This document shows, piece after piece, positions 37,548 to 50,845 of a stretch of DNA of 64,000 nucleotides. Each line of letters opens with the position of its first letter. Position 1 is the stretch's first letter. The notes beneath the pieces were generated by a model. The model was not told the DNA's origin, made no database searches, and saw only the letters and a program-made list of their open reading frames with translations. Source of the DNA: Nephromyces sp. MM_2019 (lineage: Eukaryota > Apicomplexa > Aconoidasida > Nephromycida); NCBI GenBank assembly GCA_015657535.1, contig JADHZB010000705.1, positions 29,508 to 93,507 on the forward strand. Reading direction: 5' to 3'. The translations under genes and the position numbers were made by a program.

Positions 37548-38339
37548 TATATTTTGGAGTTATTGCTACGCTCGCTGGTAAGCCACGAATTCACCTCTGC
37601 GCCCCTAATATTTCTGGCTGGATTACAGAATACCTGCTGTTGAAAAAAGTTTCCAAGCGAACCATTTTCGGACGCAGGGGGGGCGGAGGTAGCCAATGCT
37701 TACAAAATAGTAACCAGTAGGCACTACTGACGCATAGAGTGATTGCCTACGTATCTACAATATGCTGACGCCACCGGCAGCAACTTCAGCATGTGGGCTA
37801 GAAACTTTACAGCAGTAAACCGGCTAGATTTAAGCAAAAAAAGGATAGCTAAGAATCACGATTTCCGCAACTGAAGGTTCAGCCAATAAGCCACCATTTG
37901 TTTACTATCTATGGGCCACTAAGAAACCTGCATTTTGCACAGAAGGGCTGATGAAATTCGTGCTGCACCTCTCCGAGACAAAATACGGCGCATACGTATC
38001 AAGGGATACGTCACGGGGTCATCTATTGGACGGGCTTCGTAGCACTTTTCATTTGGGTATTATATCATAACACCTAGGATGGAAAAAAGAGTCCTTTTTT
38101 CAAGTGCAGTACGGAAATGGAATAGTCATAAAGCAATCTAGGTTACCATATTCCAACCCGAATTATCATGGATTGCCAGTATTCGAACAAGTGTACAGAG
38201 GATGGTTCAGAAGCGCAACATGGGAACTGCTTCATTGCTAAAACGCGACACGTATCTTTTGATCCATATCATAGTGCACCTGCGCCACAAAAGGCTGGTT
38301 AAAACTTTGCCCACCTTTGAAAATGCGAAACGATACGCG

Positions 38340-39060
38340 ACCATGCCAATGTTGACGCGCTGAAAAGTCCCTCTGATGCTTCTACCCAGCTTAGCTGCTA
38401 GCTGCTCACCCCTACCACACCTACACGAGTGTACAGGTGTTCCAACACGCTGCTGCTGTCGTCCTGCCGGGCTGCTCCCGTATTGCGCTAGTACTCCTAC
38501 ATTCGTGATTACCTGCGGCTTCTTTTCGCCGGGCTCACCATCATGCTCCACTGTTTACAAGGCTTCGCCGTGCAGCGTCGCTACCTATCTTGTACATACG
38601 TTTAGCGCGGTTGTCAGCCTTCTACCTTTGGCCAGCGGCCACAAAAGCGTTGCGGCAGTCACATATGCAAGCTTGCAAGCTTCCCTACCAACGCAACCCG
38701 TAGATAATCTGTACCTCACCAACTCCCACGAGCCCCCATCTCAAAGTGGCTTCCTTTCTACGGTGTATATGAAGTCCACGGCTGCAATGCACCACCGCCG
38801 AACCAAGAGTGAATAGCGCACTGCGTAGACTCAAAGTGGCACAGCCGCACATCTCCGGGAAGATGCGCGCCGCAACGATACAGACGTTGCCTAACACACA
38901 AAAATGCAGTATTGCCAAGTCCGGTGCCTGTGGTAGCTTCTTTTTCTGTTCAGCTATGGGAGCTGGAGACCCCCTGTTTAATCTTGGGACCCTACATCAG
39001 CCCACGAGTGCCCCATTTAGCGGTGCGCCGAAAGGGTGTGTGCAGGTCTCCTGAAGCCAG
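38340..39060. other. G+C-rich island at the strand switch
   Basis: About half G+C by eye, against under 40% around it, with many CpG steps. It separates the minus-oriented left part from the T-rich, plus-oriented right part. Long open frames exist on both strands simply because stops are rare in G+C-rich DNA. It may be promoter-like sequence, for example for the carrier gene whose T-rich upstream region starts just after it. Confidence 0.5.
38376..38816 (+). CDS. hypothetical 146-residue frame in G+C-rich DNA
   Basis: ATG-initiated and ends TAG. Rich in Cys, Pro, Ser and Ala, with a Cys cluster in the first 45 residues. Overlapping long frames on minus (38551-38207, 38918-38685) and plus (38809-39054, 38912-39187) show that the whole island is open, so length is weak evidence here. 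No family recognised. Confidence 0.22.
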   Translation: MLLPSLAASCSPLPHLHECTGVPTRCCCRPAGLLPYCASTPTFVITCGFFSPGSPSCSTVYKASPCSVATYLVHTFSAVVSLLPLASGHKSVAAVTYASLQASLPTQPVDNLYLTNSHEPPSQSGFLSTVYMKSTAAMHHRRTKSE

Positions 39061-39189
39061 CGGGAGAGCAACTTTGGTGCGTGTTGAAAATTTGGCTCTG
39101 CCGCAGAATATTCGATCAGATACAGTATTGCTACTCTTGAATTTGTGCAACTGCGAGCTATATATAGCGAAAACTACATTTCCTTGAAG

Positions 39190-41753
39190 AAGCAACTCTT
39201 TCCTGTGCTTTCGCTTGTTGGTTATTAGATTTTTTTGCTTAATGGTAAGATTGGTTTGATATGCTTAAATGGGCAGGCTTGTGACTTTTTGCAGTAAATA
39301 CCGCTTTTTTTGTGTTGGAGTAACCTTAGTTCGGTAGGTGGTGGAATAGTGGAAGTACCCTTATTGTGCGCTGTAACTACTCCTTTGGTGTTTGTTGTTC
39401 ACGTTAGTTGATATGCTATAGCGTTTTTGGGATGAGAGTGCACAAAGTATGGCTTTTCATGCAAGGCAATGAGGCAACAGTGGTGATACATGGATAGGTT
39501 TAGTTTCGGTGCAAGGTAACTGAGCGTGTAACAGGAAAGTAGTGCTGAACATCCACTTGTCGAAGTGGAGCTTTGTTTGATTCTCCAAGGGAGTTTTTTT
39601 TATATTGTTCGTGAAGTCATGCAGTCTTTGCGGTTTTGTGATGGCAGCTTGTGGTGTGGTTTTTTTTGGATGAATCGCATGCATTAGTGCTTCGAAGTTT
39701 CTGGAAGCATGCTTGGTTACGAGCATTTTGCTGCATTGCGTTCCATGCTATGGTGAACTCATTTATAAAGGGGTATTCGTTTATTGGAGTTTAATCTGTT
39801 TCGCATGATTGCATACGTATTTCTTGGTGTTGCCAAGTTTTTGTCATCTCTTTAACTGGTTCATTACGAATTTTGCATGTTTAGGAGCGTAAGTAGCTGC
39901 TTTGTTCTATCGTATATGCATTATGTCATTAGAGGATTGTGGGGCTAAGCTTGTTTGCTGATATTTCGTTAGGGTGGCCATGTGTGATTTGGTGTGAGCG
40001 ATTATCTTCATGAATACACAACTAACGTTAGTCTTCCATGCATTAGGTGCCGCCTCAAGTGTCCAACTTGTTGATGTGTACGCTACTCCCTGTAGTAAGT
40101 ACTTGTGGTGAATTTATTGCGGAAAATGTAAATGCACATTATGTGCTTGTGGGTGTAATTAGTAATTCCTGCCTGTAGTGTCTTCGTGCATGTATTTACG
40201 CTCCTTACATTACGATCATATGTCTGCGTGTATACTCTCACCCTGTTTTGAGCTGTTTAAAATTTGTCTCAACTCTAGGTATTTGGTTAAACTATTTTCT
40301 GATATTCTTGTGAGATTTTTTATAATAAAATTACCATGGTTGCAAACTGAGTTTTTAGTTATGTATGATATCCAGTTTGTTTACTGAGAATGTATATGCT
40401 TATCTCTCACACTTGATTTATTTGGATCTTGGCTGTTAATTATTTCCTCAAAGCTCCTTTCTATCTAATGTGATGATATGGAACGCATGCAAGTTAGTAT
40501 GTATCATTCTCTGTGGATATATAGGGTCCTGCAACTTATAGCAATGTCGGCGTTAGCAAGGAAATATCCTGTTTTTGTACTTTACAGCTTGAGAACCTTC
40601 CGTTAACACTGCCATTGGTTTAAGCTGGTGCTACAGCACCTATATGGTGAACTTTTTGTCTGCAGTGGGCCAGTGTCTGTCTTGAAGTAAGGCAGTCACA
40701 GTACAGGCCAGTCAGGTATACACATTACTGTTGTTGCCCGAGGTTAGTGGATCCTAGAGGTAACGCTGTAGATGCATTTATATATTTTATCACCAGTAAC
40801 ACTTCAATTTTTTTTTGAAATTTTTTTTTCTATACAAACGAGATATTTTTTCGGTTTTGATAAAGCGATGTAGAGTGTACTACGCTTGTGTGCTGTTTGT
40901 TTTCCTATATGATGGCGCTGGTTATTTCTGTTATGTCGTAGAGTTGTACAGTTTCTTTGCTGTTTCCTTATATATATTTTTTGTCTGATTTGCTTGAAAT
41001 GGACGTTTTTATCTGTCATGGAGATTGAGAATGCTGGATTTCTTCAAGCGTTCATTTCCTATATTTTTTTAGGTACTGCTGCTCACTGGATTTGATATTT
41101 CATATTCAGCGTTTCCTCAGTGTAGAATTTAACGTATATATTTTTGAATATTTTTAGCCAAGTGGGCTTTCTGCATAGATTTGTTCGTTGTAGTTCCCAG
41201 AGTTGGTTGGGAAAGGTTCTTCAGTAGGTGTTTCGTGCATTTTTTAGTTTTTATCCTCGGATTTTTTATTATCCCTAAATGAGTCCGTCGCTATTTCGAG
41301 TTTTAAATTCGCATCAGAACATCATTAAGAGCTTTTGATTCCCTGTGTATATAATACAGCCGCTGGCGTGAATATTGATGTTACGAAGCATGCCACCATC
41401 ATGATATCTGCCGCGGTATCACATTGATCCAAGGCAGTGTATATATATATCGTTTTTTTGTATTAGAATTGATATCTATTTTATGTTCGAAAAAAAATAT
41501 ATACGCGCACCATTTCAAATTTCAGGAGTCTGATTTATCAACTGTATACGAGAGGCCTATATCCTTGGATTTATATTATCTTTATTATCTTTTTATCTCA
41601 TTTCGAGATCTGCAAGTTGCAATAGCGGTCGTATTTTATAATTCCGTATAGAAGCTTTCAAATACGTAAGTTTATATAATAGCTGTAATTGTTGCCTAAC
41701 ATTCTAATTATTGTTTGTGGCAAAATTAGCATTTGTAGTCATTAGCTGCTAGC
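39190..41753 (+). other. T-rich upstream region of the carrier gene
   Basis: The plus strand becomes strongly T-rich after the G+C-rich island and stays so to the carrier start at 41754. No long frame on plus. A donor-like GTAAGA lies near 39244 and an acceptor-like AAATTTCAG at 41524, so part of this may be a 5' untranslated intron. That reading is inference from composition. Confidence 0.35.
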
Positions 41754-44654
41754 ATGGAAGGTACTGCGGTTGCAAAGGCCCCTCCGACGGCTTTAGCTAT
41801 TCTCTCAGACGCTAGCAATAAAGCCTTGAAAGGTGGAGTTGCTGGTATGCTAGCTCAGGGATTTAATGTGCTGAGCTTCATGTGGTTGAGGACAACCATG
41901 AACTATCAATATCGTTATGGTAGCAGTACAAAAACTGCCCTCACCACTCTGTACAAGGAAGGTGAGGGAAATTTATGTAGCTGTTAGCAAAAAATATGTT
42001 ATAGCACTTCTTGGTCTTGTATACAGTATAAACTGTGGGGGATTAGTTTATTAAAAGAGCTTTATATCAATCCTGCGTGCACTTCCTACTCTGTTTTATC
42101 CAATTTGTTTTTCGTGCATCTCTTTCGTTTAATCATTGTATGCTTGGCTAAGTTTTTCAATATAGTGCATAAGCGCAACATATTTTTTTCTTTGCATTCC
42201 TTTATGTGCTAAATATCGCCTATGAAGAACATTATCTTGGTGTATTCTCTCTAGATTGTCCACGTACAAGTTTACGAGGAATGGGTTTATATAAGTCGTT
42301 AACTGGCTTTTTCAGTTGGATATTGTTAGCTGATATTTATGCCGTGACCATTTTTTTCAGGCCTTGTGTGCGTAGGTATATTTTTGCTATTTATTACTTG
42401 AGAAGGGGGCATTTTCTGCCGCCCCTCTACGCCTTTTCTTATGTATATACATCCTCCATTTGTTTATACACCGGATCTAAAACTTTTGTGGGCAAACACC
42501 TCCTTCATTTGTCTCGCTTGTTGCTTTTTCTTTGATTTTGTTTCTCATTTTTTTCTCAAAGTGAGTCAAATATTTTGGTAGTAGCGGCACGAACTATGAT
42601 GGCAACTATTTCTTTGTAGAGTTATCGTATTAATATGCTCACATGCGCTTGTTTCACGAATAGGCATAGGCTTTGAAATACATGGATATATGTATATATG
42701 GAATATCCTGATACTGAAATAGATACTTCACAATATTCCACTGATATTCAGTAGATGAAAGGCATTTGATGTATTTCTAGATAATCGTCCCATATCGAAT
42801 TGCACAGTGGCAGGCTATTGAGATAACATGCGCTGTTATTGTTGCTTTTATTTATAGGAGGAGTTATTCGTTTCTACCGAGGTGTAATCCCTGCATTACT
42901 GCAGTCACCCCTCAGTAGATTTGGAGATACTGCTGCTAACACTGGTGTGTTGGCTCTGCTTGATTCATATGACTCTACTAAGGGTTTGCCAGTAGGCGTG
43001 AAGACGATGTTTGCCTCTGCTGGGGCAGCTAGCTTTCGTTTGGTTTTGATGCCTATTGATGCATGGAAGACTATTAAGCAGGTTGAAGGTGGTGATGGAT
43101 TGAAAGCACTGGCAAGCAAGGTGCGGACGCATGGTATTAGCAAGCTTTATCATGGAAGCTTGGCTGCCATGAGCGCTACTTGGGTTGGGCACTACCCATG
43201 GTTCTTCACTTACAACTATCTAAGCGAGAAGATGGCGCCATTCGATTTCGCATACGGGCGATATGTGAGAAATGCAGTCATTGGCTTTACAGCCTCTGTT
43301 ATATCTGATACTTGCTCAAATTCCATTAGAGTTGTGAAGACCACTAAGCAAACATCAAAGGTAAGTGAGATTATGCGTAATTGTGAGCTTATCGGTTATT
43401 TTTTTGGGTGGCTTAGCTATTGCTTAACTTTAGATTAGCAGACTTTGTTGATTATTGTATCTATTAATTGTGTTTTCGTGTTTTCCCTATGTTTTTGTGT
43501 TTTCCCTGTATTTTCATGTTTTTTGCTGTGGATAGCTTTTGGAGTGTAGCTTTAATCTTACGCTGAAATTCCTCTTACTGGAGAAAGTACATTTAGATAG
43601 TTTCATGCTAGGAGGGAATCGTTTATTGTATATTGTAGATCATTGAAGTATGGAGCTATAAGCTTATATATTTTTTGGAAGCACCACTTCAAGCGCTGCC
43701 ATATAGGTGGACTTAATTACTTCGTTATTTATAAAGGTGGTTGCCATCAGTGGTGCTCTTGCGGTGGTGGCCTCCATGATGCTAATGTGTCCAATATCCT
43801 TTATTTATCCTAAAAAAATATTTTTGATCTGCGCGTTTACCTAGCTTATGTTAACGGAAATTGGAGGAAATTGTAAAAAAGAAGTACTTATTTATGAAAA
43901 TATCTCATTTTGAGGTGCGAAATTTCTGGTGTCTTAAACTCCCTTATTTGCCATTTTGGTGGAAACTACCGTAGATCTTGTTTTCGGGTCTTGTTGAGAG
44001 CTGTTAAATTTAGGCAATATTGCGAATATGGAGCTCTTATTCATTGAATTTGCTTCTTTTTATGGGAATTAAAAAGTTTATACGGTCTTTATTAAGATGG
44101 TATGTCTATTTCTGATTTTATTATAGGTACCCTTAAGCTATTCTGAAACTGTCAAGGAAATTGTTAGCAAAGATGGCCTCACGGGCTTGTTTGGCCGTGG
44201 GCTTGGAACTCGTATACTGACCAATGGTCTCCAGGTGGGGTATTACATCTTTTTTATGATCTTCAGCGAACTTGCTAACGTGGAAAAGCTTTGTTGCATG
44301 TACGTGAAAGATGTACTTACTAATGGTAACCATTTTTCTGTAATATTTGTTTCTTAACCGAAGATAACTCCGATTTAATTTTCTACTAATTCATTTTACA
44401 CTGGCTGATTAATATCTTGATGAATTCTTTCTTCTGTTATTTCCAAGGAGAGCGCTTAATATTTGTGTGGTGAACTTTCCGAAATTTCAATTTTCACTGG
44501 TTCGATATATCTAAGCTAGTGCTTAGCATACTTTGAAGTATCTCTGTTATTGTGTTCTAAATAAAGTGTTTAAGCTAAGTTATAACTCGTTTCTCTACAG
44601 GGGATGGTGTTTTCCGTTGGATGGAGAGCGCTGCAGGATGTTTTCTCGAAGTAA
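41754..44654 (+). CDS. mitochondrial carrier family protein
   Basis: Exons 41754-41961 (donor G|GTGAGG), 42858-43360 (acceptor TTTATAG, donor AAG|GTAAGT), 44127-44234 (acceptor TTTTATTATAG, donor CAG|GTGGGG) and 44601-44654 (acceptor TTTCTCTACAG, stop TAA) join in phase to 290 residues, a normal carrier size. The central repeat keeps the signature as MPIDAWKTIKQ (Pro-x-Asp-x-x-Lys), preceded by ASAGAASFRLVL; the Gly-rich turns YRGVIPALLQSPL, YHGSLAAM and FGRGLGTRIL fit the three carrier repeats. The first and third signature motifs are degenerate, as in divergent members that lack a clear substrate assignment. Expected in the mitochondrial inner membrane; substrate unknown. Confidence 0.85.
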
Positions 44655-47600
44655 AGTTGTTACCCTGAAAAGGATATATCTATAACAATTAATATTTTTT
44701 TCTGAAGTCTTATAATTATAATTGATAAAATTAATCACCGACAATCGTATCGTATTTTGTGAAGTTACATGTCTAGTCCTATCTGTGCCCACCTATAGAG
44801 ATTTTTCTCCTGTGGATGTGAAAATGCTATGATTGAGTAATCGTGGATTACTTATTCTGTTTTTTTTCATCTTAAGTTAACCCTCGTATCAAAATTCTGG
44901 CGACATCGTAACTCTCGTGTGATTAGCATATAGTGGAAGTGTGACTCGCTTCTCGCACGATTACATGTCATAACCCATAAATATGTGAGCTTGTTTACTC
45001 GAATCACGGTTTCACGGAGGAGATCTTGGATTATGCTTCTTCGTCTTTTATAGCTTACATGTGACGATCTCATATGTTCATAATTTGCTATGGCATATTC
45101 CTACTGTTACGTCTTAGGCACGCGATTTGTGAGAGGTTGCGGCAATACTTTTAAAGCATGCTATGCTACTCTGCTGATGTGAGTAGCCCTGTGCTAGCTC
45201 TCGTTAATACAGTTTTATATGCTACAGCAATAACTTTTTTGGTTGTAATCTTGGGTTTGGCAGATTTTTTGTTTATGGAGCAAGTAGGGTGAACGCGTGT
45301 CAACGCCTCTACTAATGCCCACACGCGAGTGATTTTTTGAAGTTTCAAGCAGCTTGGTGACCATATAGGTTTATGCCGTGGTTGGAAACATGCTGATAAA
45401 CATAGTGTGGTGAAACACTGTGTGCATGTGCGTGCGTTTTTCCAAAATAATGACGTCCTGAATGTACCTGGCTTATGTGTTGGTATATGCCTGTAGTTTT
45501 GCGAATAACCCTTTCATAGATGGTGAAGTTCGATTTTTTTTTAAGTACAGAGTACAAGTCTTGATGCACTTGTTTAATATCGTCTGTCATTCAGTTTCGT
45601 TTGCATAATTCCTTGCTTTATCCTGAGACTAGTTTACAGTTGGTCCGCTGAGGTATTTTCATTGTACCCTGTATGGTGGTAGTACTCAGTGCACTATTCA
45701 AATACTATATAATCGAGAGTGCTTTGTGACATCTGCGGTACTTTTTATGTTGCGTATTTTAAAGACACTTTATATGAAGATCCTTAAGTTTGAGGGAATT
45801 GTGATATTTTATAAATTTGTTACTGAAACATGGAGCAATTTAATGGCCTAAGTACCTTACGTGAGAGCGCCGGTGGGGGGTATTGCAATTTATTGTTTTG
45901 CGGGGAGATAGACTCCATTACGTAATGCAAGACTGTCGTGTTTCTAGGCATCGGCCTTGTTGCCTATTTCCACGGAATTTTAGTTTGAGCTCGTTAACAC
46001 GGCTGATTGGTTTTATTATTTGACTGCGTTGTTTTCGATATCTTAACAAATTCATTTGATGTGTTGGGTGTACTTTGTATTGATACTGAAGTGAATATTC
46101 ACGTGAAAGTAACTTTGTACCGGTTGGGCTGTCGCCTGTGCTCTACTAGATTTGAAATTACAAATTATAGGTGCGCACAGGCAGCCGTGTTGCGCTGCTT
46201 TTGCGAGTGCGCAGTGCTGGGGTATTGAGTTTTGGATAATGTTTTTTTTAAGAAGTTTTCATGGAGCTTTTCCTCCAAATGTTTGTTTGGTATGTCGAAG
46301 TTGCCAAGTTGCCATTCTTAGTAATCTCTCTTGGCAAAATTTAATGGCTTATTGAGCCACGGGTTATCCTTTAAAGTATGTAGAAGCAGGCGAATGCGTA
46401 TGGTTTTTACCTACGCTTAATGGAATATTTTCAATGGTACGGGGCCGCACTCCATAGGCTGCTGGAAACTAGAACCTATAATGGCTATAGCGATTACCTG
46501 TAATATTGCTTGTGGCGATGATAATGTAGGATGAAGTTAAGGGTAGTAATGGCAGCCCTTTTGTAGCAACATAGTATATAATGCCTGTTGAGTATGCTCT
46601 GTCTTGTAGCGAGGTTCGAAGTTACCATGGTTGAGCTTTTAGCACTAGGCTTTGGTGTGCCACCTTTTGAAATTTCTAAGTGTGGCAGCCGCATATATTA
46701 AACTTCTTTTCGAGGGAGGCTGTCTGTTCATCGATTTATGGTGCAAATTTATTGGCGGTTTTTATGCTCGTGCTTCTGCACTACATGGAGGCATGGAATG
46801 TATGATCCGCTTCTTTCCTCAATAAGGAAGTGGTGAATAGGTGCCGGCGTCTATTTCGATTGAAATGTATCATTTATTTAGTTGATCCATTAGCGCAGGA
46901 ACCGGTGAATGGGCGTGCTGCAGTGGGTGCTACCTGGGTTGCTAGAGATCTGCTAGTCACAGAATGAGCACCGTGAATTTGTAGGGATTGTGCATTCCTG
47001 ACGTCCTTGGCTCGGTGTGTATATGTTCCTGATTGAAGTATGTCTGTTTTTGCTCTTAATGGCAGATTTTTCATGTTCGATTTTTCCCCCATCTGTTAGC
47101 TTAGTATTGTGGTAGGTACGTTACTTGGTTTGTTTTGTTAACGGAATTATGGGTGATTGGGTTAGAGTGTGGCCGAGATGACGTAGGAACGCTATGCAGT
47201 GGAATAAATAGCGCCTTCGCTTTGATAAGTACCAGCTGTGCCGACGTTGGCAATGAATCTGGTTGGTAGTGAACGTTTATTTAGACGATGCTTTTTTTGT
47301 AGATTTCGGTGCTGCTTTCGGGCTTGGGAGCTTCCAGCCAAGGCCGTTTTGTTTTGGGCTCCTCTAGGCTTCTACATAAGCGTCGGATGATAAACCCCGT
47401 GTTGTCCGTTCATAAATGGGCATAATGCAAAAAATATGCCCGCCAGTACAATGCGCGATGTAGCTTTGTCTGATAGGCTTGTTTATAGGTAAAGTGTAAT
47501 TCAGAGTGACGCGAAATCCCTTGGAATTGATATCGAACACGTGCTAGTATTTCCCTCTGCTTACGGAGCTATCTTCTATTTATGCATTTCCTGTATTGAT

Positions 47601-48749
47601 ATAATTGCCAATATTCAACTTTTCGTAAGTATTCGTATGTATGCGATGAGATTCGGGAATAATATGCAGGAATTAGGGATTCTTCACCCGATGCTCCTAG
47701 AGCTTTAGACAGTTGTCTCATAATCTAGTGTGCAATGCTGTTAGTAAGGTTTTTTGTTATATTATTGATTATCAAGTTTTTTTGAACCGTTTGTCCCTTC
47801 GGGAGACCTTTCCTCCAGAGATACAACTAAGGTGCGGCGTTTATCAGCGCATGGAATAGCTAATTATTTTTTGGCACAAGCAGGTAAAATATTAGGCGGC
47901 ATACACTGCGAAGCGATGGTGTGAGCACGGCGAATACCTACGTATCTCACGACGCTCCAGGCTTAAAAGAAGTTTTTAAGCCTATCGCTCTTGGCTTGCT
48001 TTATACTTTCGCTTAAGGCGGAAAACGAGGAATTAATGCAAAAAACTCGATTATATTCTGACTGTTATCTCCCATCTTGTGTGGTAATGTGGAGGTCCGC
48101 GCTGAGGGTGCGCTTGATGAGCCTCTGAAGGACTGTTCACGTAATTCAATCTTCGGTGACGAAATAGCTAGTGCAATGCATACGCAAGTCATTCAGGATA
48201 CGGCTAGGCGTTTCTCTTTTGTGGCATAACCTGTAAAGTTACTGTTCCAACGTAACGATACGGGCGCTGATGCTGTTGCAACTTGCGGTGTGCCTCTTGC
48301 CATGTTACTCTTTCAGGTTGTCGCCAGACTTAATATAGTACTGATTCTAGGCTTTCTTGTTATGTACGAGCATGCCTTTGCCCCGCTGTATTCTCCCGAG
48401 TCGCTGTCATTTCGCATGTTTAAAACATAACGGAGATTAATTGGAGCAACTAACGAGGTAAAAAACTAGCTTGAATGTTTTGGAGGAAATTAATGAAAGG
48501 CGCTTCATCGATCACAGCGCTAACTTCGTGTGAATGGCACCGCCTGTCGGGGAATAGGGTCTCGAGAACAGATCCATGTTCCATGCTTTGCTGAAATTGT
48601 TTAGGTGGGATTTATGTGTAATCTTTGTTTGGAGGACCGAATTCGTCACGATGCTAGAGACGTACGCGAGTACCACAAAACCACACGTGCACCTGTATCA
48701 TGCAGGGGGCTGGCCAGGAGCTGTTTGAACAGCTCTCCTTATCCACACG
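44655..48749. other. no supportable gene
   Basis: T-rich on plus for most of its length, like sequence downstream of or within plus-strand transcripts. Frames such as 46007-46228 (plus) and 47092-46874 (minus) lack ATG starts or splice support. I see no clear gene or repeat. Confidence 0.45.
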
Positions 48750-49191
48750 GTGGTGCAGGACTTTAGGAAGAGCGTCACTTTACAAGCGCTCATGCTTTTG
48801 CTTCGTAGTTATTTCTATGGGGATTTTTACTCCTCACTTGGCTGGTTTACAACTTTTATCCTCTGCTTTGCGGTAGGCAATTACGTGTACTCTAGTGTTG
48901 GCCATGCGTATTTACGAAACGTAGTGACGTGCCAGACGCCCCCGCAAAGTGTTCAAGTCCATTCGTGGACTCGAGACTAGCAATTATCCCAGGTTACGCT
49001 CTAGCTTGTGTATTCCTCTGAGATTAGCTCTTAACATCTCTATGCGGTGCTGGTATCCGTCTGCTGCAAACTGCTACTTTGAAATGATACCCACAGCACA
49101 TGCACATTGCTTGCAGGCGAAGTTAGCGGAGCGCAGCTGGTACCGGCTTGATAAGATTCTCGAGCACCTTACGTATGGGGATCCTGGCTAG
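48729..49191 (+). CDS. two overlapping protein-like frames, unidentified
   Basis: Frame one (about 48729-48980) is open after a TGA, with hydrophobic aromatic sequence that could form a membrane segment. Frame two (48949-49191) overlaps it in another register; it is basic and Leu/Trp/Tyr-rich and ends TAG. Neither begins with a convincing ATG. A donor-like GCG|GTAGGC at 48871 lies in the first. They may be neighbouring exons, a frameshifted gene, or chance in a less A+T-rich stretch. Confidence 0.25.
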
Positions 49192-49985
49192 TTGCATAGT
49201 AGGCTGCTCGCTGTCGGCTGGCCCGGTACTCGTGGTCCCTCGCTCCTACTAGGAGATCCTTGGGACTGCTGCCTCAGAGAGAAGCCAGCATGACGTAGTC
49301 TAGTTTGGTAGCACTAAAATGGTGTTACAAGAAAAGCACCAATTGTATTTCTAGCTACTCATAATACCTCTGTGCATGCGCACATTTTTTCATGGAAAAC
49401 TAACTGTGCGGGTGGCAAACGGAGCAAGAAAGTACTACGGGTTGCTGAGGTAGAGATCAAATAGTGACAGGCAATAGGAGGTAAGATATTAGGGTTGAGA
49501 GGCTATGAAAACATTCCAAGTTGAAGAGTGCTCCATAATGAGTAACATGTAAAGGTTTGAAGCTCCCGTAAAATTAGTTCGCTGTAATCAAGATGGTACA
49601 ATATTAAAAGCCGTATGCGGAAGATCACTGCCATAATTAGGCTAGGGGGCATTAGCTTTATCGACAAGGCCTTATTTTCCTTTCTGGTTTATTGACTTGT
49701 GATTTCGTTGTATTTTCACGATCCGGGGTGTGAAAATCGAGGTAGCTAATTATTTTTGAATTTCAAATCAGAGCGAAATAAAATATTTTTATACTGTTCA
49801 TTGTGCAAATCATAAGTTTCAGTTTAAGAAGCTAACAATGTGCGAAACGAGGGGGCAGATGGTCTTCTAGTTAGCACAAACAACCGGCAACGCATTCCTT
49901 ACAAATGATATGCTTATGTACAAGGGTACGAAAAGGGTACTAGTAAGTGAGGCTAACTCTGAAGCGGCTTTGTGCTGCGTTTTAA

Positions 49986-50312
49986 TGTGTAACACGGTAC
50001 TCTGGGACTGGAAGTCGTACAAAAATTAGGAATACAACCATAGTGCTGATAATGCTGCTCATAGGCCCAAAAGCAATCCCATTAAACGGGGAATCATCTA
50101 AAAGCGAAACAATTTCGCCTGCTGCTAATGTTATCTTGAAAAATAAAACCAGTGTCCCGTGTGGCGGCGTGCGCGTGGTGCCGTATAGCCAGATTTTGCT
50201 AATAATATATATATTGTTCATCATTAGGCATGAGAGCGATGGTAGGTTATGGTCTTATATGCAACTACTTTTTCTCTTCATGTACGAGGTCCTTAGAGAA
50301 AGTTGCCAATAG
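49986..50312 (+). CDS. candidate plus-strand frame, strand uncertain
   Basis: An open frame of about 108 codons stop to stop, basic then Ser/Lys-rich, followed by a hydrophobic segment. An in-frame ATG lies at 50052. The opposite strand also carries an intact ATG-initiated frame (50224-49982) of 80 residues with hydrophobic segments. At most one is likely real. Plus fits the transcription direction of this half of the window. No family recognised. Confidence 0.25.
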   Translation, partial: CVTRYSGTGSRTKIRNTTIVLIMLLIGPKAIPLNGESSKSETISPAANVILKNKTSVPCGGVRVVPYSQILLIIYILFIIRHESDGRLWSYMQLLFLFMYEVLRESCQ

Positions 50313-50845
50313 CATCATCATAACGATGGCAGAACATGCCATAAAAGGGTTTTATTCAGCTGTATACGTGAGCTTGCATGTTCTACGTTAAGACTGAAGT
50401 AGCAGATCTTTGGTTACGAAATTCTTCGCTGCCGTCACAAGCTTGGATAGTAGCGGATACTTTTTATTCATAGTATATCACCCATGCTTTCGGTTTAACA
50501 ATCTAAAGTAGCTCTTTCATCTGCAAACTCTAGGGCGTGTGCTTTCGCATTGGTTACCTTATGGCGGTGGTTCACTCAAAAAAATGCTCTTTAATTAATA
50601 TATGCAAAAGGACACTCCTGCTAGCTTGGTGGTTATTGTTCTTTAGGTCGACATAAACTCACGATAGTGCCTGCCTTTAAACTCATAACAGTTACAAACA
50701 TTTACCGAGTCGTACTTTTTGGTATATGCTAGCCACCATTACTGAGGCTGAATAGCTTAAAAATTTCGGAGGCAGCCATAGCTGATGGAGATAATAAAAA
50801 CTGTTTGCGTAGCTGTTTTGAGCACTTAAGGAAAGTATATCATAG

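Noticed and set aside
42206..42535. 109-codon plus frame in carrier intron 1
   Set aside because: Hydrophobic Phe/Leu/Tyr-rich reading of T-rich intron; flanking exons join in phase without it.
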